The position numbers were made by a program, and so were the translations under genes. A DNA stretch of 20,628 nt from positions 7,594-28,221 of the forward strand of contig DJPS01000040.1 of the NCBI GenBank assembly GCA_002438625.1. The letters are read 5' to 3'. Below, one piece after another: positions 5,600 to 13,232 of the stretch. Source of the stretch: Christensenella sp. UBA6406. Lineage in GTDB: Bacteria > Bacillota > Clostridia > Christensenellales > UBA1242. A model generated the notes under the pieces. The model saw only the letters and a program-made list of their open reading frames with translations. It was not told the DNA's origin and made no database searches. The stretch's first letter is position 1, and the number at the start of each line of letters is the position of its first letter.

Positions 5600-7633
5600 A
5601 TGAAAAAATTTATATTATTTGCATTTTGCCTTTTGGCATTTACGGGCATAACCGCCACCATTATGGTTTCAACGGGTTATGAAGTTAAAGTTGGCGAAAC
5701 AACGCAAACAGTAACAACTGCACGCCCAAACGGCAACGCACAAAACGGAAACACACAAGGAAACGGGCTAAACGGGCAAGGCAACCAAAGCACAGGAAAA
5801 TTAGGCGGACACGATTTTGAAAGTTGTTTAGACACCAAACTTTCAACGCAAGCAAGCGAAGAAGTTAGCGAGGCGATGTCAAGCAAGTCAAACAGATATA
5901 GGACAAAGATTGTTTTTGATGTTACGCTAATTGATTTATATGGTTATTATGGCTATTTTGACGATTCAATAGACTACATAAACAAATTGTTTAATGATAA
6001 CGACAGGACAAACGACATTTATTCAGTTTACGAATATTTTTACGATATTTCTTTTGGCAAAGTATCAATAAATGCGAATTTGCTTCAAGGAACTTTATCA
6101 AAAACATATGACGAACTTAAAGGTGTTTCATATGATTATTATACAGAAATTGCTTATTTAAACACAGCAAAAGCGAACGGCAGAAGGCTAACAAACACAT
6201 ATGGCACAGCAAATGGAAATTTGGCAATTTATTCAGGCTCATCACCAAACACAAATGGGAATATGCTATGGGCACATACTTATAGGTATCTAAATTTTGT
6301 TTCACTAACTTATGGGCACGCAAATTTAGGCACAATATGCCACGAAATTTTGCACACTTTTGAGATACCTGATTATTACCATAACAGAAATTCTAGCAAC
6401 AACAACGCTTTGGGTTATAATGATATAATGTGCAGTGATTCCTTTGGCACAAACACTTGCGTTTACAATAAAATCAATTTAGGCTGGGCAGATGTTTCTA
6501 ATTATGAAGACAACGTTGAAAGCCGTGTTGAAACAATTTCTAAAAACGGCACATATACGTTGCAACCCGCATCTAGTTTTAATGGCGTAATTGCATATAA
6601 ATTTGGGGCTAAAAGCAATAATTCAAAAATTTATTTTATGGTTGAATTTAGAAAACCAACAGATAATGGATTAGATTCATACCTTAAAAAAACTGGGTTA
6701 TTTGTTTATAGAGTAAATGAAAATTACAAGATGCAAGGGAACTTGCAATCTAGCAACAATGATAACAACGAAATTTATATGTATGGCAATAACCAAACAC
6801 CAAGTAAAGGTGCATCATTTCTAAGTGAAGAGGGCTGTTTATATAACCTTTTTGATAACTCTTTTCGCTTAATGTATAATGACAATGAACAAGCAAAAAT
6901 TACATTAGGAAATATACAATATAACGATGATGGTTCAATTTCATTTGATTATTTTAATTATAATGATAGTGATATAATTACAGGAAAAACGGTTTACAAA
7001 TTAAATGGTTTTATTTATCCTATTAAAAATGTAAGCGTAAGTTTAAATGGTCAATTTATTACAAAATCAAACGATTATGGTGAATTTATACTTTTAAACT
7101 ATTCAAAAGCAAGTAAATATAAAATTACTTTTACAGACCCATTAGGCACTTACACTTTTGATGAATATATTGTGGATGATAATCAATTTGAATTATGCTT
7201 TTATTCTAAAAACACATGCTATTTATCTTTAAATATTACAAATATTGAAAGTGATGATGAAATTTTGAAAGTTCTTGTTAAAACAAAATATGATAAATAT
7301 GAAGAAATAGGGACAATTTCAAAAAATAAGCCATTTGTGATGACTGACAATTCTAAATTTGCTGAATATAGTTTTCGCATTCAAAATTATACACAGAAAA
7401 AAGTTTATTTTTACACCACAACATTTAAAATTGTAGGAGAAAATATCGAGGATATTGATGTTGAATTCAATTCTCAAATCTGTTATTTTAATGGTGTGGC
7501 TAAGTTTAAACAAATCCAAAACCCTAAAAATGGCAGTTTAAAAGATGAAATTAAAGGTGCTGTTAAGGTCGTTAATTTTGTTACAAATCCATTTTATGCA
7601 CTTTACACAATAGCAAAAGGCTTCTTTAAGTAA
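5600..7633 (+). CDS. Secreted M6-type (immune inhibitor A-like) zinc metalloprotease
   Basis: The 677-residue product begins with a signal peptide (MKK, hydrophobic core at about 4-24), followed by a Gly/Asn/Gln/Thr-rich linker (about 35-68). The catalytic signature is HEILH at 248-252 with the third ligand Asp258 in the form HExxHxxxxPDYY, as in the M6 family. A downstream DIM (275-277) is the likely Met-turn. Residues about 456-530 look like a carboxypeptidase-regulatory or transthyretin-like beta domain (GFIYPIKNVSVSLNG, then a SNDYGEF turn). No LPXTG motif is present. The C-terminal 35 residues are hydrophobic to amphipathic (FVTNPFYALYTIAKGFF). The likely role is extracellular protein breakdown; the substrate is unknown. 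It is a single gene with its own promoter and terminator. Codon use becomes more AT-rich in the second half. Confidence 0.85.
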   Translation: MKKFILFAFCLLAFTGITATIMVSTGYEVKVGETTQTVTTARPNGNAQNGNTQGNGLNGQGNQSTGKLGGHDFESCLDTKLSTQASEEVSEAMSSKSNRYRTKIVFDVTLIDLYGYYGYFDDSIDYINKLFNDNDRTNDIYSVYEYFYDISFGKVSINANLLQGTLSKTYDELKGVSYDYYTEIAYLNTAKANGRRLTNTYGTANGNLAIYSGSSPNTNGNMLWAHTYRYLNFVSLTYGHANLGTICHEILHTFEIPDYYHNRNSSNNNALGYNDIMCSDSFGTNTCVYNKINLGWADVSNYEDNVESRVETISKNGTYTLQPASSFNGVIAYKFGAKSNNSKIYFMVEFRKPTDNGLDSYLKKTGLFVYRVNENYKMQGNLQSSNNDNNEIYMYGNNQTPSKGASFLSEEGCLYNLFDNSFRLMYNDNEQAKITLGNIQYNDDGSISFDYFNYNDSDIITGKTVYKLNGFIYPIKNVSVSLNGQFITKSNDYGEFILLNYSKASKYKITFTDPLGTYTFDEYIVDDNQFELCFYSKNTCYLSLNITNIESDDEILKVLVKTKYDKYEEIGTISKNKPFVMTDNSKFAEYSFRIQNYTQKKVYFYTTTFKIVGENIEDIDVEFNSQICYFNGVAKFKQIQNPKNGSLKDEIKGAVKVVNFVTNPFYALYTIAKGFFK

Positions 7634-7670
7634 AAATGCAAACTAAATAATAATAAACTAAAATAGAAAG

Positions 7671-7720
7671 ATAAGGAAAAAATGATTTAATTAAATTTTA
7701 GTCAACTTCCTTATTTTTTT
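7671..7720 (+). terminator. Terminator of the metalloprotease gene
   Basis: ATAAGGAA (7671-7678) pairs with TTCCTTAT (7707-7714), followed by a run of T up to 7720. The 28-nt loop contains a self-complementary TTTAATTAAA that would extend the structure. Confidence 0.75.
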
Positions 7721-7791
7721 CTTACGCTCCACCCCATTTTTAAATATTTCATTTTATTTGTAAAAGTTTTGATTGCTTTTTAACATTTAAT

Positions 7792-7820
7792 TTGACAAAT
7801 TTTGATTATTGTGCTAAATT
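7792..7820 (+). promoter_or_regulatory. Promoter of the acetyltransferase gene, placing +1 at the start codon
   Basis: TTGACA (7792-7797), a 17-nt spacer and an extended -10, TG-C-TAAATT (7812-7820). The predicted transcription start falls at about 7826-7828, which is the ATG itself. No Shine-Dalgarno sequence is present. Confidence 0.65.
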
Positions 7821-7826
7821 TAATAT

Positions 7827-8489
7827 ATGAATATAATTTATAATGATTTAACAAAAAGTGATTATGGAGAAGTTAAAAGATTAATCAAGCAAGCGTGGTT
7901 TAATGAATACACTTTTCCACCCCGCATTATAGAGCAATATGCAAATGGATATCTATATATGTATTTAAGCGAATTAGATTATTGCAAGGTTGTGAAAGAC
8001 GCAGATACAAACAACAAAGTGATTGGTTTTATATTTGGCAGATGCAATAAAGTAAACATAAAAACAAGGCTAAAATATAAAGCAAAACTATTTTTTGTGG
8101 GGTTATCACTTTTATTTACAAAAGCAGGCAGGCGTGGGCTTAAAATTAACCGCATTACAAACAAAGCAAACAAGGCACTTTATAATGCACTTCCAAATAA
8201 AAACAAACCCACTTGCGAACTTGTGCTTTTCATTGTAGATGAAGATTATCGTGGTAAAGCAATAGGAAGCAAGTTAGAAAGCGACTTTTGCAAGCACTTG
8301 CAAAACAGTGGCAAAAGGGCAGTTTATCTTTATACAGACACATATTCTAACTATGGCTTTTATGAACGCAGGGGCTATGAACGCTGTGGCGAGAAAGAAG
8401 TTGATTTTAAAATGCCAAACGAATTGAAAGAAGGCGAACCATTGCCAAAATATTTTATTTATGTTAAACAACTTGAAAAGCAAAATTGA
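7827..8489 (+). CDS. GNAT family N-acetyltransferase
   Basis: This 220-residue protein has the GNAT layout: N-terminal beta strand and helix (IIYNDLTKSDYGEVKRLIKQAW), a central strand VIGFIFGRC (65-73), then the acetyl-CoA pyrophosphate loop YRGKAIG (141-147) preceded by the strand ELVLFIVDEDY. A C-terminal NYGFYERRGYE (175-185) is the common motif that closes the CoA site. An insertion of about 50 residues (75-125, basic and partly hydrophobic) between the second and third core elements is longer than in minimal GNAT proteins. The acceptor substrate cannot be predicted. There is no ribosome binding site, and the predicted transcript begins at or next to the ATG, so it may be translated as a leaderless mRNA. 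The gene has its own promoter and a downstream hairpin. Confidence 0.85.
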   Translation: MNIIYNDLTKSDYGEVKRLIKQAWFNEYTFPPRIIEQYANGYLYMYLSELDYCKVVKDADTNNKVIGFIFGRCNKVNIKTRLKYKAKLFFVGLSLLFTKAGRRGLKINRITNKANKALYNALPNKNKPTCELVLFIVDEDYRGKAIGSKLESDFCKHLQNSGKRAVYLYTDTYSNYGFYERRGYERCGEKEVDFKMPNELKEGEPLPKYFIYVKQLEKQN

Positions 8490-8526
8490 ATAAACTAATT
8501 TATTTAAATGATTTAATTAAGTAATT

Positions 8527-8560
8527 TGATAAGCATTTTTATTATCTTATCATTTTATTT
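8527..8560 (+). terminator. Terminator of the acetyltransferase gene
   Basis: TGATAAG (8527-8533) and CTTATCA (8546-8552) form a 7-bp stem with a 12-nt loop, followed by TTTTATTT. It is weak but placed 37 nt after the stop. The rest of the gap to the next gene (8561-8690) is AT-rich with no clear promoter. Confidence 0.55.
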
Positions 8561-8690
8561 CTTTAACTTTCAAATTAAACTTGCTTAAAGTTAAGTTGCA
8601 AAATAATTAAATAGAATAAAATTAATCTATAAAAATTTAAAACAAAAAAATTGATTTATCAAATTAAAAAAATTGAAGGGAAAACAAAAA

Positions 8691-11162
8691 ATGGGAATTT
8701 TAAGTAAAGAAAAAGCGAGCGATAGGGCAAACTTTTTACAATTTATAAATAATGCAAATTTAATAAATGAATTATATTGCCAAAACAATGGCTTTATAAT
8801 TGAAGGCGAAAGTGCAAAAAACGAAAAATCAAACGGCAAAAATGCGTTTGCCACCCTACTTGATTTGGGAAAATATTTTAACAATCAAAATGGAGATATA
8901 GCAAAAATATTTGAAAAAGGCAGTTTAAGCACAAAAGAACTTGACACGCTAGCAACATACATTAAAAAAGAGATTGTTTGCACCGTTCCAAACACATTTT
9001 TTATGCTAACTAACTTGCCATTTGAAAAGTGGTTTGAAGAAAATTCAATAATTAGCAATGTTTTAAATGCTTATCCTTGCTATAACCTTTTTGTTATAAC
9101 AGAGCAAAACATAAGCGAAAATGCACTTGAAACATCCAACCAAAAGCGAAAAGTTATAGATGACAGCGACACCGCCCTTTTTTACGACTATGCAACAAAA
9201 ATAGATTTGAATATAAATAAATTTAACTGCATTTCAGTTGTAAGATTTTCAGATTTACTTAAAGTGTTTGATGACTATCGCATTAAAAGCATTCCAATGA
9301 TATTGCCCCTAAACAACCCGCTAGAAAAGAAAGAAAACTATAAAGGCAAAGGCATTTTAATTGATTTAAAAGGATTTGAAACAAAAAACAATTTATATTT
9401 TAACTCTAAATTAAACGCTAGCACAAAAGCACTTTTATATGAAAATGTTGATTTCAATTCATTTTATAATGCGGAAATATCTTTAAATTTATTTAACGTG
9501 TTTGAAGGTGTCCGCTATATAACAAACGAAACAAACGGCAAAACATATCAAACACTTTTCTTCTACTCTTTTTTAGCAAGCGAAACCGCCAACACTTATG
9601 ACACAAGCGACCTAAAAGACAGCATAAATGGCGAACTTTATGAAGATAAACTTATAAGCGACATTTACACCGCAGTCCCTATCCGCTATGAAGATATTGA
9701 AACTCTTAAAAAGGCACGGGCAAAAGACAACAACTTCATTGTAAACAACATTCTTACAGGACTTGCATTCCAAGATAACTATGAATTTGGCAACGACAGT
9801 GGAAACATCGTAAACAATGCAGAAAGAATAGAACGCATAGATTTAGGCTCTATAAGCATAACCCTAACCGAAGAACCGCATTATAATTATTATAAAAAGA
9901 CAACTGCAAACATAATAACAAAAAAACCTTTTGACATTAGGTTAATTGCATCGCTAGACAAAGAAACCCACACAGGCGTGCTTTATCTTTTAAACTTAGG
10001 CGTAAAAATGAAACCCACAAAATATCTAAACGAAGTTTCTTGCAATCGTCTTTCTATAACATACAACTCTACTGACAAATATTGCGATAAATTGAAACAA
10101 AAGACCGCACAAGATGGCACAATACTTATAAATCTTTACACTTATTTAAAAGCAAAGTTTAAAATTAAGCGTGTGGGCGTGCCAAGACATTTAATTTTAT
10201 CCCCATTTTTAGATGATTTTGATTTAAATAATAAAGTTGAAAATAATAAAAATAAAATTAATAATGAAAAATCAATTTTTAATAATGATAAAAATATAAA
10301 TTTAAATGCAAACGACAAAATAAAAAAATTGAAAATGGCAAACACATATAGGCAAATTAAATCTAGCCTGCTTTATGGCGAGGCAATGTTTGAAGAAGGC
10401 GAAGAACTTGGGAAAATTGTTGACAGTTCGCTAAACAATACGTTTAAATATAGATATGGCGATTCCGTTTATGATTATAATGTTATGAACATAAGCAAAA
10501 TTAGCGTGTTACAATATAGCGACACATATAAAGATTATCTAGCAGAACGCATTGACTTTGCCGTTGTAAACCTATTTTACCTAGAACTTTTAGCACTAGA
10601 AGAAAGTGCCATAAAAATTGCAAATATGAGCATATCTAATTTTATTAAAGATTATCGCCTTAAAGACAAAACGATTGCAAACGGCAAAAACGGCACACAC
10701 AACACTGCAAGCAAATTAGTGCTTAACCGCCTAGAAGAAATACAAGAAGAATACACTAAAACCTTAGACTTTTGGAATAGTCAAACAAATTATTATTCTT
10801 CCAACGAAATTTTAAACAAAATGCGAAAGAAATTTGAAATTCAAAAAGATGTTGAAAACTTAAAACGCAACCACAAAGAAATTCAGCAAATTTACGATAA
10901 CAGGCAACAAAACGCAAGTGGAAAATCCACCTTCATTATCTCTATAGTCGGCATAATTTTAACCGTTTTGAACATTTTGGAAATTTATTCTAGTGCGGTT
11001 ACAGACCCACAAGAAAATCAATTCTTAACTGGCGTTGAAAAAGTTTTGTTTGAGAACTTATCCGCAGTTAATGTTATCCGCATTGCCCTTGTTTTAATTT
11101 TATGTTATTACTTTATTTATCTGCTTGTTAAATCTTCATTTAATAGGCGAAAACATTTTTAA
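8691..11162 (+). CDS. Large protein of unknown function with a C-terminal two-helix membrane anchor
   Basis: I do not recognise this 823-residue protein. The ATG at 8691 is preferred, with AAGGG about 10 nt upstream; a TTG at 8673 would add six residues. There is no signal peptide. Residues 1 to about 505 appear globular with mixed alpha and beta. About 508-548 is an Asn/Lys-rich low-complexity linker. About 550-745 is helical and charged and ends in a predicted coiled coil (about 700-745). Two transmembrane helices follow at about 748-770 and 796-813, joined by an acidic 25-residue loop, with a basic tail (RRKHF). A long cytoplasmic helix running into two membrane helices recalls the topology of CorA-type channels, but the GMN motif is absent, so this is only a topological analogy. 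It is a stand-alone gene. Confidence 0.8.
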   Translation: MGILSKEKASDRANFLQFINNANLINELYCQNNGFIIEGESAKNEKSNGKNAFATLLDLGKYFNNQNGDIAKIFEKGSLSTKELDTLATYIKKEIVCTVPNTFFMLTNLPFEKWFEENSIISNVLNAYPCYNLFVITEQNISENALETSNQKRKVIDDSDTALFYDYATKIDLNINKFNCISVVRFSDLLKVFDDYRIKSIPMILPLNNPLEKKENYKGKGILIDLKGFETKNNLYFNSKLNASTKALLYENVDFNSFYNAEISLNLFNVFEGVRYITNETNGKTYQTLFFYSFLASETANTYDTSDLKDSINGELYEDKLISDIYTAVPIRYEDIETLKKARAKDNNFIVNNILTGLAFQDNYEFGNDSGNIVNNAERIERIDLGSISITLTEEPHYNYYKKTTANIITKKPFDIRLIASLDKETHTGVLYLLNLGVKMKPTKYLNEVSCNRLSITYNSTDKYCDKLKQKTAQDGTILINLYTYLKAKFKIKRVGVPRHLILSPFLDDFDLNNKVENNKNKINNEKSIFNNDKNINLNANDKIKKLKMANTYRQIKSSLLYGEAMFEEGEELGKIVDSSLNNTFKYRYGDSVYDYNVMNISKISVLQYSDTYKDYLAERIDFAVVNLFYLELLALEESAIKIANMSISNFIKDYRLKDKTIANGKNGTHNTASKLVLNRLEEIQEEYTKTLDFWNSQTNYYSSNEILNKMRKKFEIQKDVENLKRNHKEIQQIYDNRQQNASGKSTFIISIVGIILTVLNILEIYSSAVTDPQENQFLTGVEKVLFENLSAVNVIRIALVLILCYYFIYLLVKSSFNRRKHF

Positions 11163-11184
11163 AATGAAAAATAATTTAAAAGAT

Positions 11185-11223
11185 AAAAGGAAAAGAAATT
11201 TAAAAAACTCTTTTCCCTTTTTT
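11185..11223. terminator. Bidirectional terminator between convergent genes
   Basis: GGAAAAGA (11189-11196) pairs with TCTTTTCC (11209-11216), extended by AAAA and TTTT across one bulged C. There are T runs on the plus-strand side (11218-11223), and the mirror AAAAGG/CCTTTT gives T residues on the minus strand. It serves the 823-residue gene and the TM2 genes converging on it. Confidence 0.7.
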
Positions 11224-11262
11224 ATAACCTTTTCATTCATTTATAAAATTAATTTTATTCAA

Positions 11263-11706
11263 TTAACTTAATTTTTTGTTGTTTTTATCTCTATAAACGC
11301 CAGCGAAACAACAAATCATTTCAATTAAAACCCAAAAGAACAATGCGACAAACAAACACATTGACAAAAGACAACCACCAAAAAATCCCATTATTGTCAT
11401 TTCAACCGTGCCAGAGTTTTCCCCAAGCCCACCAAAAAGGAAAGGACAAATTATAATTAAGCAGGACAAAGCAATTTGCCCAATGGCAACGCCAACCTTG
11501 CCCACATAAATGTTGTGTGCCCCAATCCACCCAAAGAACAAGGCAAGCAAGCCCGCAACCGCACGCTTTTTATCACTCAATTTTTCTTCACTTGCAACCA
11601 CAACCACTTGTTGCCCGTTGTTTGCCACATCTTTTTGCATTTTTCCGCATTTCAAACAAACATCCGCACTTTCGCTAATCTCTGCACCACAATTTCTGCA
11701 AAACAT
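11263..11706 (-). CDS. Zinc-ribbon/TM2 domain membrane protein (copy 1)
   Basis: The start is set at 11706 because AGGAG (11716-11720) lies 9 nt upstream and the product then begins MFCRNCG; the frame stays open further upstream but without support. The 147-residue protein has an N-terminal zinc ribbon (Cys3-x2-Cys6 and Cys17-x2-Cys20), a flexible Gln/Val linker, then a TM2 domain (from about 45: DKKRAVAGLLALFFGWIGAH and YVGK), with further hydrophobic helices to the end. TM2 proteins are small membrane proteins of mostly unknown function. It is a paralogue of the gene just upstream (176-nt gap), including the shared ending CCF-G-Y-D-KKLS. Confidence 0.85.
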   Translation of the reverse strand: MFCRNCGAEISESADVCLKCGKMQKDVANNGQQVVVVASEEKLSDKKRAVAGLLALFFGWIGAHNIYVGKVGVAIGQIALSCLIIICPFLFGGLGENSGTVEMTIMGFFGGCLLSMCLFVALFFWVLIEMICCFAGVYRDKNNKKLS

Positions 11707-11882
11707 TTTTCTTTTCTCCTTTAATTTTAACTTTTTAATTTGTTTTAAATAGATAAAATAATGTATATGATAAATCAATCTTAATATAAAGATAAAATTT
11801 TTTGGCAATTAAAATTTAATTTGATTTTATCAATTTGCAAACCTTTAAATTATTTCAATAATAAAATAGATTTTTATTTATT

Positions 11883-12329
11883 TTAACTTAACTTCTTTCC
11901 TTCGCTGTCTTCATAAGTGCCCACAAAGCAACAAATTGCTTCAATAAATGCCCAAACCCCAACCGCAAACGGCACAACAAAAATCATTGACAGACCAAGA
12001 GCTGAAAGCCCTATCCAAATCTCCGCTCCAACAATAGACCCAGAAAAAACAGCAATCATAAACACAAAGAAACCGCCAAACAATGTTAATAAAAGTTGGC
12101 AAAGTCCACGCCCAACTTTTCCAACATAAAAATTATGTGCACCAAATTCGCCAAGGAAAATCCCTAAAAGCCCCGCAACAACACGGCTCTTTTTGCTAAG
12201 ATTTGCATCTTGCACCGCAACGCCATTTGCACCAATCTTTCCGCCTTGACATTTGTCTGTCATTCGCCCGCATTTAACGCAAAAATCTGCATTTTCACCT
12301 AATTCATTTCCGCAATATTTGCAAAACAT
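11883..12329 (-). CDS. Zinc-ribbon/TM2 domain membrane protein (copy 2)
   Basis: This 148-residue protein has the same plan as the next gene downstream: a zinc ribbon (Cys3, Cys6, Cys17, Cys20), a polar linker, then the TM2 signature SRVVAGLLGIFLGEFGAHNF with YVGKVGRG, and two further hydrophobic helices. It starts with ATG at 12329 behind GAGAGG. The two genes probably arose by tandem duplication and have diverged most in the linkers and the loop between the later helices. Function is unknown; the ribbon may bind zinc and a protein or nucleic acid partner on the cytoplasmic side. Confidence 0.85.
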   Translation of the reverse strand: MFCKYCGNELGENADFCVKCGRMTDKCQGGKIGANGVAVQDANLSKKSRVVAGLLGIFLGEFGAHNFYVGKVGRGLCQLLLTLFGGFFVFMIAVFSGSIVGAEIWIGLSALGLSMIFVVPFAVGVWAFIEAICCFVGTYEDSEGKKLS

Positions 12330-12431
12330 CTTTTAACCTCTCTTTTTCTTCTTTTCAAATTTTTAACTTTACTTTATCTTCTTTTGCATTTAGTGCATTT
12401 TATTTCTTTGCATTTTTACTGTAATTAAAGC

Positions 12432-12459
12432 AAAAAGGAAAAGTTTTGCCCTTTTCCTT
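12432..12459 (-). terminator. Terminator of the secG transcript
   Basis: AAGGAAAAG (12435-12443) and CTTTTCCTT (12451-12459) form a 9-bp perfect stem with a 7-nt loop. On the minus strand it ends in a T5 run. It lies 42 nt after the secG stop. Confidence 0.8.
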
Positions 12460-12500
12460 AATGTTTGCCACATAATTAAGTTGCTAATCGATTAATGCTC

Positions 12501-12809
12501 TTAACCTTTATAGACAACTCTAGTTATGAAATAAATAACAATTAGGCACACAATAACAATAGAACAAATTTTAGTTATTTTATTTAACTTATCTTCCATT
12601 GATGAGCCTTTGTTTTGTGAATAATAACTTTCTGACGCACCTGTAATTGCTGTTGCATCTTGCCCTGAACTTGTTTGAAACAAAACGGCAACAATAATGA
12701 TAAGTGCAGTGATGCCAATAAGCACCAAAAGCACATCCCTTATCACAGGCATTGCATTCACTAGCCAGTCATCAACCAAATCGGCACATAAAAATTTTAA
12801 ATCTAACAT
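12501..12809 (-). CDS. secG: Preprotein translocase subunit SecG
   Basis: SecG assists SecYEG protein export at the cytoplasmic membrane. The 102-residue product has two transmembrane helices (about 25-44 and 80-98) joined by the diagnostic loop: VLFQTSSGQDATAITGASES, then NKGSSMEDKLNKITKI. The FQ-x-SSG, the Gly-rich TG segment and the NKG-x-x-x-x-D-x-L-x-K-x-T pattern match clostridial SecG. It is longer than the usual 75-80 residues because of about 20 extra N-terminal residues. The ribosome binding site AGGAGAG lies directly after the stop of the preceding small membrane protein gene (9-nt gap), so the two are co-transcribed. Homology is modest, but pattern and size make the call good. Confidence 0.8.
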   Translation of the reverse strand: MLDLKFLCADLVDDWLVNAMPVIRDVLLVLIGITALIIIVAVLFQTSSGQDATAITGASESYYSQNKGSSMEDKLNKITKICSIVIVCLIVIYFITRVVYKG

Positions 12810-12818
12810 TTCTCTCTC

Positions 12819-13049
12819 CTAAAAGTAAATTACGGTCATAAAAACAACCAATGCAAAAATTAAAAGTGCAAGTGCTATCCAAGCCAAATTAATGTTATCC
12901 AACTTCTTTGGATTGTAATTAACCTTAATTGCTTTCTTAAAAACTAAAAGACCTATGATCAATAACCCAAATAAAATCAAAATCATAAGCAACGGGTCAA
13001 AACCCCTTAAAAAATTGACAATAGATGCATAAACTGACAATAACTGCAT
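12819..13049 (-). CDS. Small two-helix membrane protein co-transcribed with secG
   Basis: I do not recognise this 76-residue protein. The ATG at 13049 is chosen because GGAGAG lies 6 nt upstream; an upstream TTG at 13088 would start inside a leader hairpin. Two transmembrane helices are predicted (about 19-37 and 54-75), joined by a basic loop (FKKAIKVNYNPKKL), which by the positive-inside rule puts the loop in the cytoplasm. It is the first gene of a two-gene unit with secG. The size and topology are those of an accessory subunit or a diverged SecG/SecE-like protein, but no motif proves this. Confidence 0.75.
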   Translation of the reverse strand: MQLLSVYASIVNFLRGFDPLLMILILFGLLIIGLLVFKKAIKVNYNPKKLDNINLAWIALALLIFALVVFMTVIYF

Positions 13050-13077
13050 TGCATTCTCTCCACTTAAAACTTTAAAA

Positions 13078-13127
13078 GTAAACTGCAAATTTAATGCAAT
13101 TTACCTTTTTACCTAAATCTCCTTAGG
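13078..13127 (-). promoter_or_regulatory. Structured 5' leader of the secG operon
   Basis: Two hairpins lie in the leader of about 80 nt. The first (13112-13127) is a 5-bp stem CCTAA/TTAGG whose loop holds GGAGAT. The second (13078-13104) is a 10-bp stem, GTAAATTGCA with TGCAGTTTAC (one G-U pair), with a 7-nt loop. Neither is followed by a long T run, so a role in mRNA stability or translational control is more likely than termination. Confidence 0.55.
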
Positions 13128-13138
13128 CACTTAAAAAT

Positions 13139-13167
13139 ATGATATCACAAAATTTGCTTTTTGTCAA
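13139..13167 (-). promoter_or_regulatory. Sigma-A promoter of the secG operon
   Basis: On the minus strand TTGACA (13167-13162), a 17-nt spacer and TATCAT (13144-13139), preceded by TGA. Transcription would start near 13132. Confidence 0.75.
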
Positions 13168-13210
13168 TATAATTTAACACATTTTCAAATCATATCAAAC
13201 AAAAAGCAAA
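13153..13210 (-). repeat. 12-bp inverted repeat overlapping the secG promoter
   Basis: TTTGCTTTTTGT (13153-13164) and its exact inverse ACAAAAAGCAAA (13199-13210) are 34 nt apart. The first arm overlaps the -35 box and spacer of the secG promoter. As RNA on the minus strand it would form a terminator-like hairpin after the upstream 188-residue gene, with TTTT following. Confidence 0.6.
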
Positions 13211-13232
13211 AATATTTTTCTATTTAACTTAA

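Noticed and set aside
13049..13088. Upstream TTG start for the 76-residue membrane protein
   Set aside because: It lies inside a stable leader hairpin without a ribosome binding site, whereas ATG 13049 has GGAGAG at 6 nt.
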